From Ceratobasidium sp. AG-K (Eukaryota > Basidiomycota > Agaricomycetes > Cantharellales > Ceratobasidiaceae): DNA of 64,000 nt. Position 1 is the stretch's first letter. Each line of letters starts with the position of its first letter. The position numbers were made by a program, and so were the translations under genes. Shown piece after piece: positions 25,744 through 38,399 of the stretch. The notes under the pieces are model-generated. The model ran no database searches, was not told the DNA's origin, and saw only the letters and a list, made by a program, of their open reading frames with translations. The DNA lies in contig JAWNGF010000009.1 in assembly GCA_037039685.1 (NCBI GenBank), positions 620,001 through 684,000 of the forward strand, read 5' to 3'.

Positions 25744-27165
25744 TCATGAGACGGGCTTGTAGTAGATGGTGGTAATATACTGCAAATCGATTAGATGCGT
25801 TGGGAAGCAGAGGGGGGAGACGAACCTTGCGATGGTACCGGGTGGTGGTGCCTACAGCTAATACGCCGCCCTTGATCGCGCTGGTGCCGAGGTGGTTCAA
25901 GACGACGTGGTTTGGGACGGGGAGGACAGAATTGTCGTCTGCGGTGCCGGGGCAGCCGACGCCGCCCATGGACGCGACGGTGGTGGTCTTGCCGGGGATG
26001 ACGCCGCTGGCACTGGCTGCGTTGCCGGTGGCCCGTGCGTTGAGGATGACCTTTTCGAGGTGCCGTGGGAGTGCGGGGGGATGGGGAATGAGGGGTGGAG
26101 GAGGAGCATCGGGTTCGCCGCGACGGGTGAGGTATTGTTCCTCGAGCTGGGCGGCTTGGATAAGGTGCGAGGGGATCTCGGATGTCCAGGCGGGGTGGTC
26201 TTCTGCATGACGTGTGAGACAGGAAGGTGGGGCAACGAGCAACCTACCTGGTGCGGTGAGCCCCTTTTCCCAGCCAAGCACTTCGGGCACGGCCTCTTCC
26301 GAGACCTCGATGTAGTTGACGAGGTTGCCCGCGTCGTCGACTGCAGTTGGGAGATCATTGGCACACTTCCATTGGTCGTCGACGATAAACTTGAGGCGAT
26401 ATGTGCCTGGCCTGAGGTCGACGGTGGTGACGTGGGCGCGGATGGTCGGGCTGCGATCGATCAGCACATGCGATACCCAATGACGACAGACTTACTCCCA
26501 GACCAGGGTACGACGGCCCTGCCAGTCGCGATCAAACGACCCAGCCAACTCGACGCGGATGCCCTGCCCGCGCCAGACGATGCGTGTGGGGACGAGTGTC
26601 TGAGACGCTGGGGGAGTGTCGGTGGCGCGCGCCTTGCCCTTGGCCGACACGCCGAGCGGAATCGTCGAGTAGATGTGCTCGCTCGTCGCCTTTTTGGGGG
26701 ACCGGCGCTTGTGGTTGGGCGGCGACGCGTGCTGCGGCGCTGGTGACGGGGCAGCAGCCGACGTGCGCGCTACGAGCGAGCTGGGTGGGGCATGGTACCC
26801 TCGTCGGTGCGATGGGACTCGGGCCGTGGGGGTGGGGGTGGTACTGGGCGGGGAGCACGTCGTTCATGGCTACGAGAGATTAGCTATGTCTAGGATTACC
26901 CAATCGACTTACCTTGGACGTCGAGCAGCGAATCAGTGTTGTTCAGACGGTGGATGGGAGCGCGGTCTCGGTCGGGCTGTCCGCGGATCGGGATAGGTGC
27001 AGCGGGCGGTGAGCGGGTGAGCGCAAGCTTGGTGGTCAGATCCGGAAGCTCAAGCGACTTTTTGCGCGGTCCGTGCGTCGGCTTGCGGGGTTCGGGCGCG
27101 GGCGACGGTCCGCGAGAACGAGAGCGGGGTTCGAGATGGTGTGGATGCGACGGAGTCTGCCCCAT
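25744..27165 (-). CDS. SNF1/AMPK beta subunit (Sip2/Gal83 type)
   Basis: Scaffold and targeting subunit of the SNF1 glucose-sensing kinase. The ATG at 27165 gives MGQTPSHPHH, where Gly2 with Ser6 fits an N-myristoylation site. The N-terminus is basic and Pro-rich. The CBM48 glycogen-binding domain reads TRIVWRGQGIRVELAGSF, DRDWQGRRTLVWE and PGTYRLKFIVDDQWK. The ASC domain reads LPVPNHVVLNHLGTSAIKGG and VLAVGTTTRYHRK. The last intron (25825-25780) is well supported: it joins YHRK to YITTIYYKPVS and a stop at 25744, the expected end of the family. The first intron's acceptor is ambiguous; two phase-compatible sites exist near 26.8 kb. Confidence 0.9.
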
Positions 27166-30100
27166 CGTTATATACAGGTGGTGGTTGAGCTCAGGCCGTC
27201 GTCTATTCCAATTATCCCCAGGGATTATTCGCCAGCCTATTGGATCCTGGATCGCTTCCCTCTACGTCAACTTGACCCGGCCGACTACAACTCGATCAGC
27301 TTTCACTCCAGAGCCTGTCCGGGGGCCCCCCTGCCCAATCCGTCCCCTCACCCAGACAGCGAGGCCCCCCTGCCCTTTTCGTCTCGCCAGATCCCATCGC
27401 ATCCAGCTCCCCTTCCTGCATGCCTCGCCAGTAAACCACCTATATCTCGCCCCTCGTTGCCTCTGTCCACCCATCACGTGATAGCGGTAGAACTTCGGCC
27501 GCTATATGCGCGCATGTCGTCAAACGTGTCCAACCCGCCATCTCGATAGCGCTCGTTATCTCACGACGTCACCCCGCACAAAGCCTATGCGGGTATCTCG
27601 TCCGCGTCTTTTTGGCCAGCCGACGATACCATGTGCATCACGCCATTAAACATCTAGATTATCCAAATGAAATCATACTTTTCGACCGAAAATCCCAGTT
27701 TGGAATCGGCCTGGACTTGCACCTTCCTCGACATCTCTATCTCGACACCTTTTCTGATATCATAACACGCCAGCAGTCATCTTATCTGTCCCCCAAACTT
27801 TATCTCCGCACTGACCCGCCCAGACCAGGTCAACTCGAGTGCTCGAGGTTGATACGCGAGCGCGATACCGCAAGCGCCGGTGTTTCATGCAAGCCACCGA
27901 TTTGTCCCGCACTATACTGAACTGCACAGACTCACCCGGGCGTACACACGCCTCCCAAACGCCACATACTGAGCACCGACCGCACAACGCCGGCAAATCA
28001 CCCAAACGCAGATCAAACCGACGCCATTGACGTAGCGTATCGCGATCCCAGGTCCTAGATTGCGTCTGCCCGATCCCCACACACGTTCTTCCCCCCACAC
28101 CCACCCGAGCTTCTATACCCCTGGATGGGTCTCGCTCTGCGCTTTACAGCACTGCGCAGATCAGACACGCGATTCGACGTCGTGGTTTCAAACTGCGCCT
28201 GATAGGAAAGCTTGGTCGTGTCTTGTGTGGTTTACGAACGTGTCTTGGTGTTGAGTTGATGTCTTGAAAGGTCCACGTCTCGAGCGTTCGGTGGCTTACA
28301 ATATCGATAACTTGGGATGGTGTGATATTTGAAGGTCTATTGTTCCGTTCGTGTTGCAGCGCATACATCCTTGGTCAGGCGAACAACTCCCATCCTTTGA
28401 GGGCAATTACAATCACTCACTAAGCATACCCCACACCGACCCCGCAACCCCAACAACGCTTTCAACGCAACACTAAACTCCTATTCACTCACGACACAAG
28501 CAACGTACCCAACCGTTGAATCCCCACACAACAGCGCGCCAACGACCCGGCTACCAACGCGAAGCCCGATTCATCCAGACCCATATTCCCCTCCTCACCA
28601 TACGCGTTCGATTCCCCAGCGACGTCATTACCCCAAACCTAAATTACCCCGCATTCCCCTCATTTATACCTACCACACAGCTGATGTGGGACACGCTAGA
28701 CTCGTCTGGTGTGACACCGACAAGTCGGCCGAAGCACGACACTGCACGCGGCCGAGTACGGTTCGGCGCCTAGTTTCAGCGGACGATTGAAAGAGCCCCG
28801 ACGTGACGACTCCGATCCGGTCCCATGTGATCGTGTGTTCTAGAGTCAGCATGGAAGAACTGGGCGCTGTTTCCAGGTATATGCACGTCTCGTCTCTTAC
28901 CTGTACTGTTCAGAATCGGACCACGACCCAAGTCACCCTCCGAACAATACCGCCGGCCCAGCATCCACCGGTATCCTGTCCCCTCGGAACCGAACCTATC
29001 GCCCTGGACCGCAATATAATTTTATCAGAACTAGACCAGGAGGCATCAAACCTGGGGTATTATGTACATTCGTTATGGACAGGGTTGAGCCTGGACCTGC
29101 TTATCGTGCGCGGTGGTGCTGGCGCTTGGCTGGGTGGGGCGCGGTACCCTAGCTCCTGCTCTCACCCCCCTCCAGCTGTCTTTAGGTAGCATTCCTAGCG
29201 TTGAGTTCCATCCTCGAGTCGCTATCTCTCTCCGAAACGACCACCGCTTGGCTCCTATCTCCTCTGGCCCGGTATCTGTGTACATCGTTACCGGGGTCCG
29301 GCCTACGTTTCTAGTCAAGTTCAGTAACCACCCCAGACTGGGTACAGTATCGGACTTGGTCATCGGACCTATCAGTTCCTGATGGGTCGGTTGCTCGCTC
29401 GGATCGTCGACATCATTGTGCTCTCGTGCGTTCAGGCTTCCTCATGACGCTCATTCATTGTTGGGGTTACGTCCAAGTCGGTCAGTGCTCGGTAATGACC
29501 AGCCTCGAGTAATGACGAAATGAATATTCTCGATAGATGTCGATGAAGAACACTCACCGCTCCACCCCCGACAAACTCCCCGACGCAACTCAATCGTAAT
29601 CGGGGTCAAATCAGGCATGATCTCGGTTCGTTCTTTTCCAATATTTTCCTATTTGAACAAGGTCAGTAAGTCGACAGGCGACACCTTGAGATTCTCACAA
29701 CGCAGTTCCAGGGGGACCGCTGGACACATATGCACCATTTTTAACGTTTCGCAATCCCCATCCGAACGCACCGGCTAGGACATCCCGTACCCTAGTGAAA
29801 TAGGCCTTCGCGCATATAAACCAAGCTGGGCGAGAGTCCCGGTCCTCAACGGCTCGGGCAGGGCGGACTAGGCTCTTTTCGTGCCATAAGCTGGGTACCT
29901 ACGGGTCCGATTGGATTCCCACAAGCGCCGATAATGCGCCTCAGGGGGCGAATAGACAAAAGTATGTGGGCTTTCATATGGGTCCAGTCGACATATGTCT
30001 TAATATGGTTTGATGTACTAAAGTGGATATCTTCCAGATGACGGTGATTGCCTCTGAGAAATACTGATGGATGTCCCAACGATAGTGTTTGAGATTGAGT

Positions 30101-30708
30101 GTTGGCGGGCATCAGATTCCATTGGAAAGAGCAGGCATGGGCGAATACATACTGTGCGACTAAAAGTGAGTTTCCATACCTGGCCTACTGGTATACTCCT
30201 TTCCAGTCATGCCATGCACCGAACACGAGCAACGTCAACGAGCAGAATAGAGACGGCATCGCGACACGCTCTGATGCTTCCAGCACGACTCCAACTTCTC
30301 CCCCTAACAAATAGCAAATACGCAGCCCCACCTCAGCATTCTCCTAGTTGCCTCTGTTCTTCCCCGCGAAATGCGCCACTTGGCGAGATAATTCCGCCTC
30401 ACGAGACCAGGGCGTGCATCCCTGAAGGACCTCTGGGACCCACCGCCGCTGGGCCGGCTCGTCGAAATCGAGGAATAGTCACAAGGTGCGTCAGTATCTC
30501 GCCCAAGAGCGGTGTTCATTTGGGACACCCCGCTTCAGGCGCCTCGAATCTGCCAACGCCCGATTTTCTCTTGATGGGCCAGGCCAGGATGCGGGTACGG
30601 GCGTTATGTCAGCCTAAAAACAGGCTCGCAAACGTTGTGATGGACGACCCCAGCCTACTATTCACCACGTCTAGAACATGATTAAGGTCGTTGAAATCCG
30701 ATCCGCAT
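27166..30708. other. Gene-poor intergenic DNA
   Basis: About 3.5 kb in which I recognise no protein family, RNA gene or clear repeat. The open frames present on both strands are proline/arginine-rich composition frames without hallmarks. The left part should contain the promoter of the SNF1 beta-subunit gene. Confidence 0.4.
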
Positions 30709-32346
30709 TTAACTAACGACAAATCGCGAGCATAGCAAGGCACGTCGCGGGCAAGGATTATGCGCGAGCTTTTCGCTATCCAATCGTGAGTACTGTTCGC
30801 CTTTCGGAAGACCCGCGACTCGTTCTTTTGTATAGCTGGTTCCCTCGTCTGCTGCGCCATTCGCCCATGGGTGCTTATCGCGACCTTCATTCTCGAGCCT
30901 TCCCGGTAACGGCCGTGATGCAGTTTCGAGGTCAATTTCAATCCACGGCTTCCAGAGTCTGATAACTGCGTTCGGCCCAACGGCCGGAGGTGCCTTGGTT
31001 CCAGGCTGCGACAATAGCACGTCCACGAGGCCAATGTCGGCAAGGGCATTGCTGCTCCTCCCGTCTACGGTCGGGACATGAACAGTATCAGCTAGGCGAG
31101 CGGAAGGCAGTGAGCATCGCACAAGGACAGACTCTCCGATCGGCTGCAAGACTTGCACAACGTGTGCACGTAAATCCTCTCGGTTAGAGTTTTTGCCCAA
31201 TTTGGCAGTCTGATAGTGATGCCAAAGTGCGTCGTCTTTTTCACGTTGGGTGATCACCATCAATGCACGTGCTGCGAGTCCACCCCTGGCTCCTAGCTGA
31301 GTACATTCACTAATCGTCGGGTTCTGCACTTACTTGATAAATTTGTTCGCCTCCTTGCGACCTCTGTCGTCCGAATGACCGACAAGGCTTGCGTCTGGAT
31401 CGAGCTCTAGGGACAGATCGTTCATCCCAAACGCCTCGACATCGTTCTGGATACTCTGTGCCACACATGCGGCCTCGTCAACAAATTGATTATCCCTAAT
31501 CGGGTTATCCCCATCTCCCGCGGCTATTCGTGTTTTGCCCTTTCCAATCGCGGCCTGCGAGATCTCTAGAACCCGCGGCATGGTCAAGTCCGTCAAGGGG
31601 ACGAAATCTCTTTCATTTTCGGTCGGAATAAATGCAGCAGCTGGTGCAGCATTTGCCTCTATTCTTGGTGCGGGAGGTATGGGTGCAACATCTTTGGGAG
31701 TCGGAACTCTTTCTGGCACTGCAGAGGACGAGCTACTGGTCTGAAAGATAGGTGCTTGGATTCGGAATAGAGTTGGATCGCGGGCCCGATGGACGGAATC
31801 GTCCTTGGGCGTTTTAGGCAAGAATCCGGGCACAGGATGGACGGCAAGTTGCTTGACTCGTGATTGCTGCTTGGGCTGTGGATCGAGCGTTCCGTTGGGA
31901 TCGGTGAACTCGGAGACGGGCCTGGAAGGGGCTTTGATGATGCTGGAATCTTGCGGCCGGGGTGGAGGTAGGCGAACTGAAGGTTTGCTTGGGGATGCAT
32001 GTGACGTGAATTCGGAGGAGATCCAAGCGGGTGGCTTGGGCCTAGGTTTGGGTCCTGTTTTGCTCTTTGATAATAAACATATTTAGATGGCAATTGGTAT
32101 TAGAGTGAACACACTTGGGTTGAATCGTCTATTCTTCGTTTTTTAGTGACGGACTGAAATATTTCAGGGTGAATTCACGGAATGAACTCTTATGACAGTC
32201 GGACTGACTGGTGGCTCCGAGGTAAATGATGATTCAACCCAGGTCTTGGGATGCTTTATATCCAGCTCCTGAAAACGCACTGAAATATGAGCAGGATACG
32301 TAGGGGCTCATGTGCGCTAGCATACTCTCTTGAACTTCTCGGACAT
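30709..32346 (-). CDS. Unrecognised nuclear-type protein, six exons
   Basis: I do not recognise a family. The model is internally consistent: ATG at 32346 (MSEKFKR), then in-phase exons ELDIKHPKTWVESSFTSEPP, SVTKKRRIDDSTQ (a basic patch like a nuclear signal), and SKTGPKPRPKPPAW followed by a long Pro/Ser-rich part to FIK at about 31334. A 48-nt intron (acceptor GCCAG) then joins GGLAARALMVITQREKDD. The C-terminal half is more ordered, with VLVRCSLPSARLADTVHV, AVIRLWKPWIEIDL and a terminal RRALLCSRFVVS; that hydrophobic ending could be the last strand of an OB-like or other beta fold (inference only). About 475 residues. It is divergent from NLR gene 2 with 237 bp between start codons. Confidence 0.65.
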
Positions 32347-32449
32347 GATGGTTGTACGCCACGGAGCGTCGAGTGAGGGCAAGGCGGTGGCTGACTCAAG
32401 GATTGGTCATCATTGGTGGCGCGTCGCAATGTTGCGCCACGTGACCCCG

Positions 32450-32583
32450 GGTGGGCTTCTGTCAAGTTATTATCAACCTATCTTATCCGGACTCAACCTC
32501 GTGTATCATGATCATACCGATATACTCTCTCATCTCAGGTGTCAAATGCAACTGTAACGCTTACGATATAGTGATCGACCACC
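32450..32583 (+). promoter_or_regulatory. Conserved proximal promoter/5' leader of NLR gene 2
   Basis: Contains the blocks common to the four NLR genes: TATCTTATCC, CTCGTGTATCATGATCATAC, CCGATATACT, a pyrimidine-rich CTCATCTCAG, and CTGTAACGCTTACGATATAG directly before the ATG. The intergenic space is shared with the divergent unrecognised gene. Confidence 0.6.
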
Positions 32584-35500
32584 ATGTCGTCCACTCCGCC
32601 TACAAAAGAGTCCAAGCGAGGGCATCTTAGCAAGGCTATTCGCCGCGGTGTCGATCGAGTGAAAAGCGCCATACAGCCATCGTCGTTGCTGGGGGCTCCG
32701 GGTGCCGGGAGTACATCTGCACTGTCCGGTCGTGATGAATCTGTCTCTCCTACCCCGTCAATAGTCTCCAATGTAGTGCCGAAAACTCAACCAGTTGCTG
32801 CTGAGAAGTCTGGCGCGACTAGCCATGGTGGCCCTGATGGAACATCGCCTACCGTAACAAATCCGACACCAGTAGCTAGCGACGAAGCGACGAGCGTCCC
32901 CGACTCTTCTGCTACTGAAAGTGGCGGAAGTCGTATGGATACAGCATGGTTGGGTCTGCATTCAGCCCTGAGAGGTTTGGGTAAGACGACTGAGGTGTTT
33001 CCTCCCCTCGGATTGGCCGTCAACCAGCTGGTTGGGTGGGTAGATATTGTGGAGGTAAGCTGGCTTCACGCTGTTGTCAGATGGGGTACCCTAAAAAAGC
33101 GGGCGCAGGCAGCTGCGTCAAACACAGAAGACTACGAGAGGCTGGCTACCGAGCTTGCAGCCATGCTACGTACCCTGGATCGATATGTCACCGAGCTCGG
33201 GACGGAGGATCCAAGTGGAAGTGCTGAGCATATCGCACTGTAAGCGACATAATTCTATGTATGCGCACAGCCTGGAGGCTGAGGTTAGTTATGCAGATCA
33301 ATCAAGGCCGAGGCAGATGAGGTTGGTAAAAAGCAAGATCGCGGTCAAGGCAGACGATTGCTCGAGTCCACTCGGGACAAAGAAGACGTCGTCAAGCGGT
33401 ACCGTCGAATCAAGGCACTCTTCCGACAGCTACAGGTAAGCGGAGTTCGCTCAGGGAGTGACTCGTTAGTCTGAGTATCGATCAGAGCGAGATCAGCCTG
33501 CAGGCGCTGAGAAAGACCAACAAGCAGCATATGGTATGCACACAGCACCATTAGCTATACCTGTGCTCAGCCTCCATATGGTAGATCACACTACTCAGAG
33601 GCTTGTCTCCAGTTGACGACGCTGTCTACAACTCCAGCGACTCGCCCTCAAAGCGACATGGGTGCACCGCTCAAACGCGCGAGAGGCTGCAGCAAGACCT
33701 CAGAGACTGGGTGCATGACCCGAACGGAGCAAAGGTCTACTGGATGAACGGCATGGCAGGGACAGGAAAGACAACCATCGCATACAGTCTGTGCGAGTGG
33801 CTCAGAGAGAACCAGCAGCTCGGGGCAAGCTTCTTCTGCTCTCGCGCGTCACCTTCGTGCCGTGACTTCAGGCGTATCATACCGACGATCGCATATCAGC
33901 TGGCCAAGTACTCTCCCGGTTTCCAAGAAGCGCTGTGCAAGGCTCTGGAGCAAGACGTGGATGCCGGCAAGCTGGACGCACGTGGTCAGTTCGAGACGCT
34001 TGTGCATGAACCGATGCAGGCGGACAGTGTCACTAGGCTAGATGGAGTGGTGGTGGTGATTGACGCGCTGGACGAATGCGAGGAAGACTACGGAGTGCGA
34101 CTGATACTCGGGATACTACTGCAGCATGTGGCACGTCTGCCTATCCGGTTCTTCGTCACCAGCCGACCCGAGCCTGCAATCCGAGACCCAATGTCGTCGG
34201 GAAGCGGCTACTCTCCGACAGTGCTACATTTGCACGACATCGAGCTTTCGATCGTAGAAGAAGACATCAAGAAGTACCTCACATCGTCACTGAGCTCGAT
34301 GAACCCGCCGCCGACCGACGACCAGATCGAGCTGCTGACAAAACGGGCTGGCAAGCTGTTCATATATGCGGCGACTGCGGTGCGATACATCCTTCCTCGC
34401 AAGGCGTCCACGAACCCTATCGAGAGACTGAATAGAGCTTTGACGGCCAACCCGCAGCAAGCCGGCCAGGGGCAGTCGAGCAAGAGATACAAGGATCTCG
34501 ATGACCTGTACGCGACAATTCTGATAGTAGCCTTGGATGAAGACGACGTGGTACTGGAAGAAGAAGAGAGGAACGCCATACGACTTGTGCTGAGAACGGT
34601 AGTGTGCGCGAGAGAGCCCATGTCTACTCCGACCCTCGCGACATACCTTCTTCTCTCCGAAATCAGGTAGTATCCGCGCTGGAGTCGCTGCGATCTGTGC
34701 TCCATGTATCGGAGTCGGGTAGGCTTGTATCCGCGCTACATGCGTCGTTTCCCGACTACCTTTTCGACAGTTCGCGGTCCAAGTCGTTCTACTGCGACCC
34801 CAGTGATCAAAATGGCCGACTGGCGCATCGATGCTTCGAGATAATGAAGGAGCAGCTGCGGTTCAACATATGCGATCTTGAGTCCTCGTTTGTATTCGAC
34901 AAGGACGTGCCGAACCTAGAAGCACGCATCAAGACAAATATATCCCATGCGCTGTTCTATGCGTGTCTTCACTCAGGCGATCATCTGAGACTAACGGGTG
35001 TTTCGCAATCATTATGCACCAAGCTCGACCACTTCCTCGACCACCTTCTGCTGTTCTGGATGGAAGTCCTGAACCTGGAGCAACGTATCTCAGCGGGCGT
35101 GTTTCTGCTCGCTCAAGTAGAGAAGTGGCTACAGGTGCGTCGAACGCACGTCATTCTTTATTTGATTCTGACCATGATCCAACCTGACTGTGACTCAGCA
35201 TACCAATTCCTCGAACACTACATACGAGCATACAGTTGATGCGCGTGATTTTGTATCTCGGTTTGCAGCCAGTGCCTGCAATCGCAGCACACCTCACCTC
35301 TATATCTCTGCACTGCCGCTTTGCGCAAAGGCTAGCTTCGTATATGTCCGTTACTGGGGGTGCACCAAAGGACTGCTCGCCGTGCATGGAACAACGATCA
35401 GTCACAGAAACATGTCGGCGCAAGCGACTTGGGTCCTCGCCGACTCTTACGTCACATCTGTTGCTTTCTCTCCCGATGGTGCATGTATTGTCTCTGGCTC

Positions 35501-37594
35501 TGGCAGTGGGGCTGTGCAAGTGTGGGACTCCTCTACCGGCAGTACAGTCGTCGGGCCGCTGAAAAGGCATACTGATCTGGTCTCTTCCGTGGCGTTCTGT
35601 CCTGAGGGCAGATGCGTTGCTTCTGGCTCCTCGGACCATACCATGCTACTATGGGACACTTATACAGGTGACGTGATCGCCGGCCCATATGCAAGCCATA
35701 CAAAACCCATTAGCTCGGTCGCATTCTCTCCCGACGGCAAGCACATTGCATCTGGCAGCGCAGACCGGACTCTCCTGGTCTGGGACGCACGCACCTGCGA
35801 TGTCGTTTCCGGTCCATTCCGAGGTCATACACGTCCGGTTAACACAGTTTCATTCTCCCCAGACAATATGCGCATCGGCTCCGGCTCCGCTGACAGAACT
35901 ATCCGGGTCTGGGATGTTCGCACCGGAGACATGGTCGTTGGGCCGTTCATAGGTCACAGGCGCGCCATCCCATCAATTGCGTTCTCCCCAGACGGCACAA
36001 GGATTGTGTCTGGCAGTGAAGACTATACGATCCTGCTCTGGAATGCACACACTGGCGACATAGTTGCTGGGCCACTTACAGGGCATACGGACCAAGTCTT
36101 CTCGGTTGCATTCTCCCCTGACGGTACTCACATCGCATCCGGGTCTATCGATACAACTATCCTAGTATGGGCGGTAGACAGCGGTGAAATCATTGCCGGA
36201 CCGTTTACGGGTCATGCATCGGCAATCTGGTCCCTTATGTTCTCCCCCGACGGCACACGCATCGTTTCTGGCTCCTTCGACAGAACCATCCGTCTATGGC
36301 CATGGACAAGAGCGCTACCAACTCTCGTCTCACAAGGCACTCATATCCATACAAGATATATTCTATCGCTTTCTCCCCCAACAGTGCCTACATCGCTTCT
36401 GGTTCTTCTGATTGTACCGTCATTGTATGGGATGTACGCACTGGTGATGCCATTGCGGGTCCTTTCAAGCGCCACACAGGAGAAGTCCGCTCAGTTGCAT
36501 TCTCTCCGGATGGCGCACGTATCGCGTCCGGTTCGGAAGATCAGACAATCCTGGTGTGGGATGCACACACTGGCGATGTTGTCGCTGGACCGTTTACACA
36601 TCCAGACCAAGTCCTGTCGATTTCATTCTCTCCTGACGGCACGAGTGTCGTCTCTGGCTGTCTCGACTGTGCTCTCCGAGTATGGAACGTATCTACTGGT
36701 GACATCATTGTCGGACCACTCAGGGAGCGCGCGGGGCACATATATTCTGTCGCATTTTCTCCTGATGGTACACATATCGCTTCAGGTTCTCAGGAGCACG
36801 CCGTCATACTGTGTAGTGCTCAAGCTGGCGATGGTATTCCCAAATGGTTCACTGGACACACATTAGAGGTCTCCTCAGTTACTTTCTCTCCTGACGGCTG
36901 TTATATTGCCTCTGGATCTCAGGACCACACCGTACATGTATGGGACATACGCTCTGACAGTGGCTCAATTGGCGTATTCAAAGGCCACGCAGCATCGGTC
37001 CTTTCAGTCGCGTTCTCTCCTAGCGGCTGGCGAATTGCCTCTGGGGATGCTGACGGAGTTGTCCTACTGTGGGACACACATACCGGTGATGTAGTTGCTA
37101 GCCTACTGGTAGGACATGAGTGCATGCACGCCACTATTGCCTTTTCCCCCGATGGTAACTGTATCGCATCCGGGTATGCAGACGGGAACATCCGAGTTTG
37201 GAGTCCACACGCCAACTCAGCTACTCCAGATCATCTTCCAGGTATCGCGACGTGGGACAACTATGCAATTAGTTCAGATGCCCCCACCACTGCCTCTACC
37301 GTTGTCGATAAAGCCTACCACCCCTTACTTGGTACGCCCACCATTGTCGGATCAAAGTTGCCATCCCGAGATACTATATGCACCATCACTCAGGCAACGA
37401 TGCGCTCCAAAAGGAACAACGATGGGTGGCTTATACTGGATGGTGCACCTGTGATCTGGGTACCCCTTGAGCTGCACACTCATCTTCCATCCCCCCATAG
37501 CGCGCTCACGATTGGACCCTTGGGATCGGTATACTTTACAGACGAGTCGCTTTCACTAGGCGAGAGCTGGCGTGAGTGCTATACCTCTCAGTAG
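32584..37594 (+). pseudogene. NLR gene 2: NACHT-WD40 protein with two frame breaks
   Basis: Same six-exon plan as the other paralogues: 32584-33054, 33109-33239, 33297-33435, 33487-33534, 33600-35134, 35199-37594. NACHT motifs are intact (GMAGTGKTT, VVVVIDALDE, RFFVTSRPEP). Compared base by base with the paralogues, one base is missing at about 34661 (CGAAATCAGG versus CGAAGCTCAGG), which shifts frame after the NACHT module, and one at about 36299, in the linker after WD40 repeat 7. Both parts resume perfect homology in the new frame. The exon 5 acceptor has moved about 14 bases downstream, losing five codons but keeping frame. The first intron is 54 nt, in frame and stop-free, so its retention would be tolerated. 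Either a recent pseudogene or two base-call deletions. Confidence 0.85.
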
Positions 37595-37964
37595 ATATTT
37601 GTACGTCTACTGTACCCATGTACTAGTGCAAGGCGTTTGCTCACAGCGATGATATCATAGGTGGTCCTCGGACTGTGGACGGCTCACAAGTAGATTATAT
37701 GTATCGTATGTTGTAGCATTTTTGCACGGATGGCTATACAATTTATCCTCACGGCTCTAACAACATCTCTATCACGGCCTACACTCTCGCAATGTATGCA
37801 CTTCAAATTTCGATAACTGGCGTACAGCCAAACACCCAGGCTTTCCACCACAACCCAGTGGAGCAGTGAGGTACACTAACGACAATGCACACAAGAAACT
37901 TAATAAGAGCACGTAAATAATAGTAGGCATGTGTGGATCGATCCGTTTCTATACTACCAAACAA

Positions 37965-38360
37965 TGGCTTGGCGTCGAGTCAAGGGGGTCCAACCCCAAA
38001 AAGTTTTCAGAAGCGGCGTAACGACGCTAGGCAAAGAACGCTCGTTGCTCGAACAACAGGAAGCGAGTTTGCGACAGCTTATCACTGAGGCCGAGAGGGG
38101 GAAAGCCTGGTTTGGCAGTTTCAGCGAATGGATGGACAGCTCGGCCGACTTTCCGGACGAAAAAATGTACCATACGCTTTCATCACAGGTTCAAGCTGAC
38201 CCCCGGCTAGTTCCCCAAGATAGAAAATATAGAAGAGGATTTTGTCTCGCTACACGCAGAGCGCACCGAGGTGCTGTCAAAAAGGCGAATATTAGACCTA
38301 AGCGACGAGCTCTCGCTCTTCCTCGGTCCCCCTCGAAGCAAGTTGACGGATACTAGCGAG
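37965..38360 (+). pseudogene. Small coiled-coil gene trailing NLR gene 2 (copy A)
   Basis: A block conserved 3' of three NLR genes here. The best conserved part reads TLGKERSLLEQQEASLRQLI then TEAERGKAWFGSF, a charged heptad-like helix. A following stretch in a different frame (EDFVSLHAERTEVLSKRR, LSDELSLFLGPPRSK) is also conserved in copy B, so an intron or a frameshift lies between them. I do not recognise the family. It is open here over at least 120 codons in one frame. Status (gene or remnant) undecided. Confidence 0.4.
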
Positions 38361-38399
38361 GTGAGATTCGTCAGCGAACTCAGATAGGACATACCTGCC

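Noticed and set aside
30067..30681. Plus-strand open frame of 204 codons
   Set aside because: Partly antisense to the unrecognised gene, no recognisable features, no splice-consistent extension.
36290..36310. Programmed ribosomal frameshift or a tiny intron at the NLR gene 2 break
   Set aside because: No slippery heptamer or GT-AG pair is present; alignment to paralogues shows a simple one-base loss.
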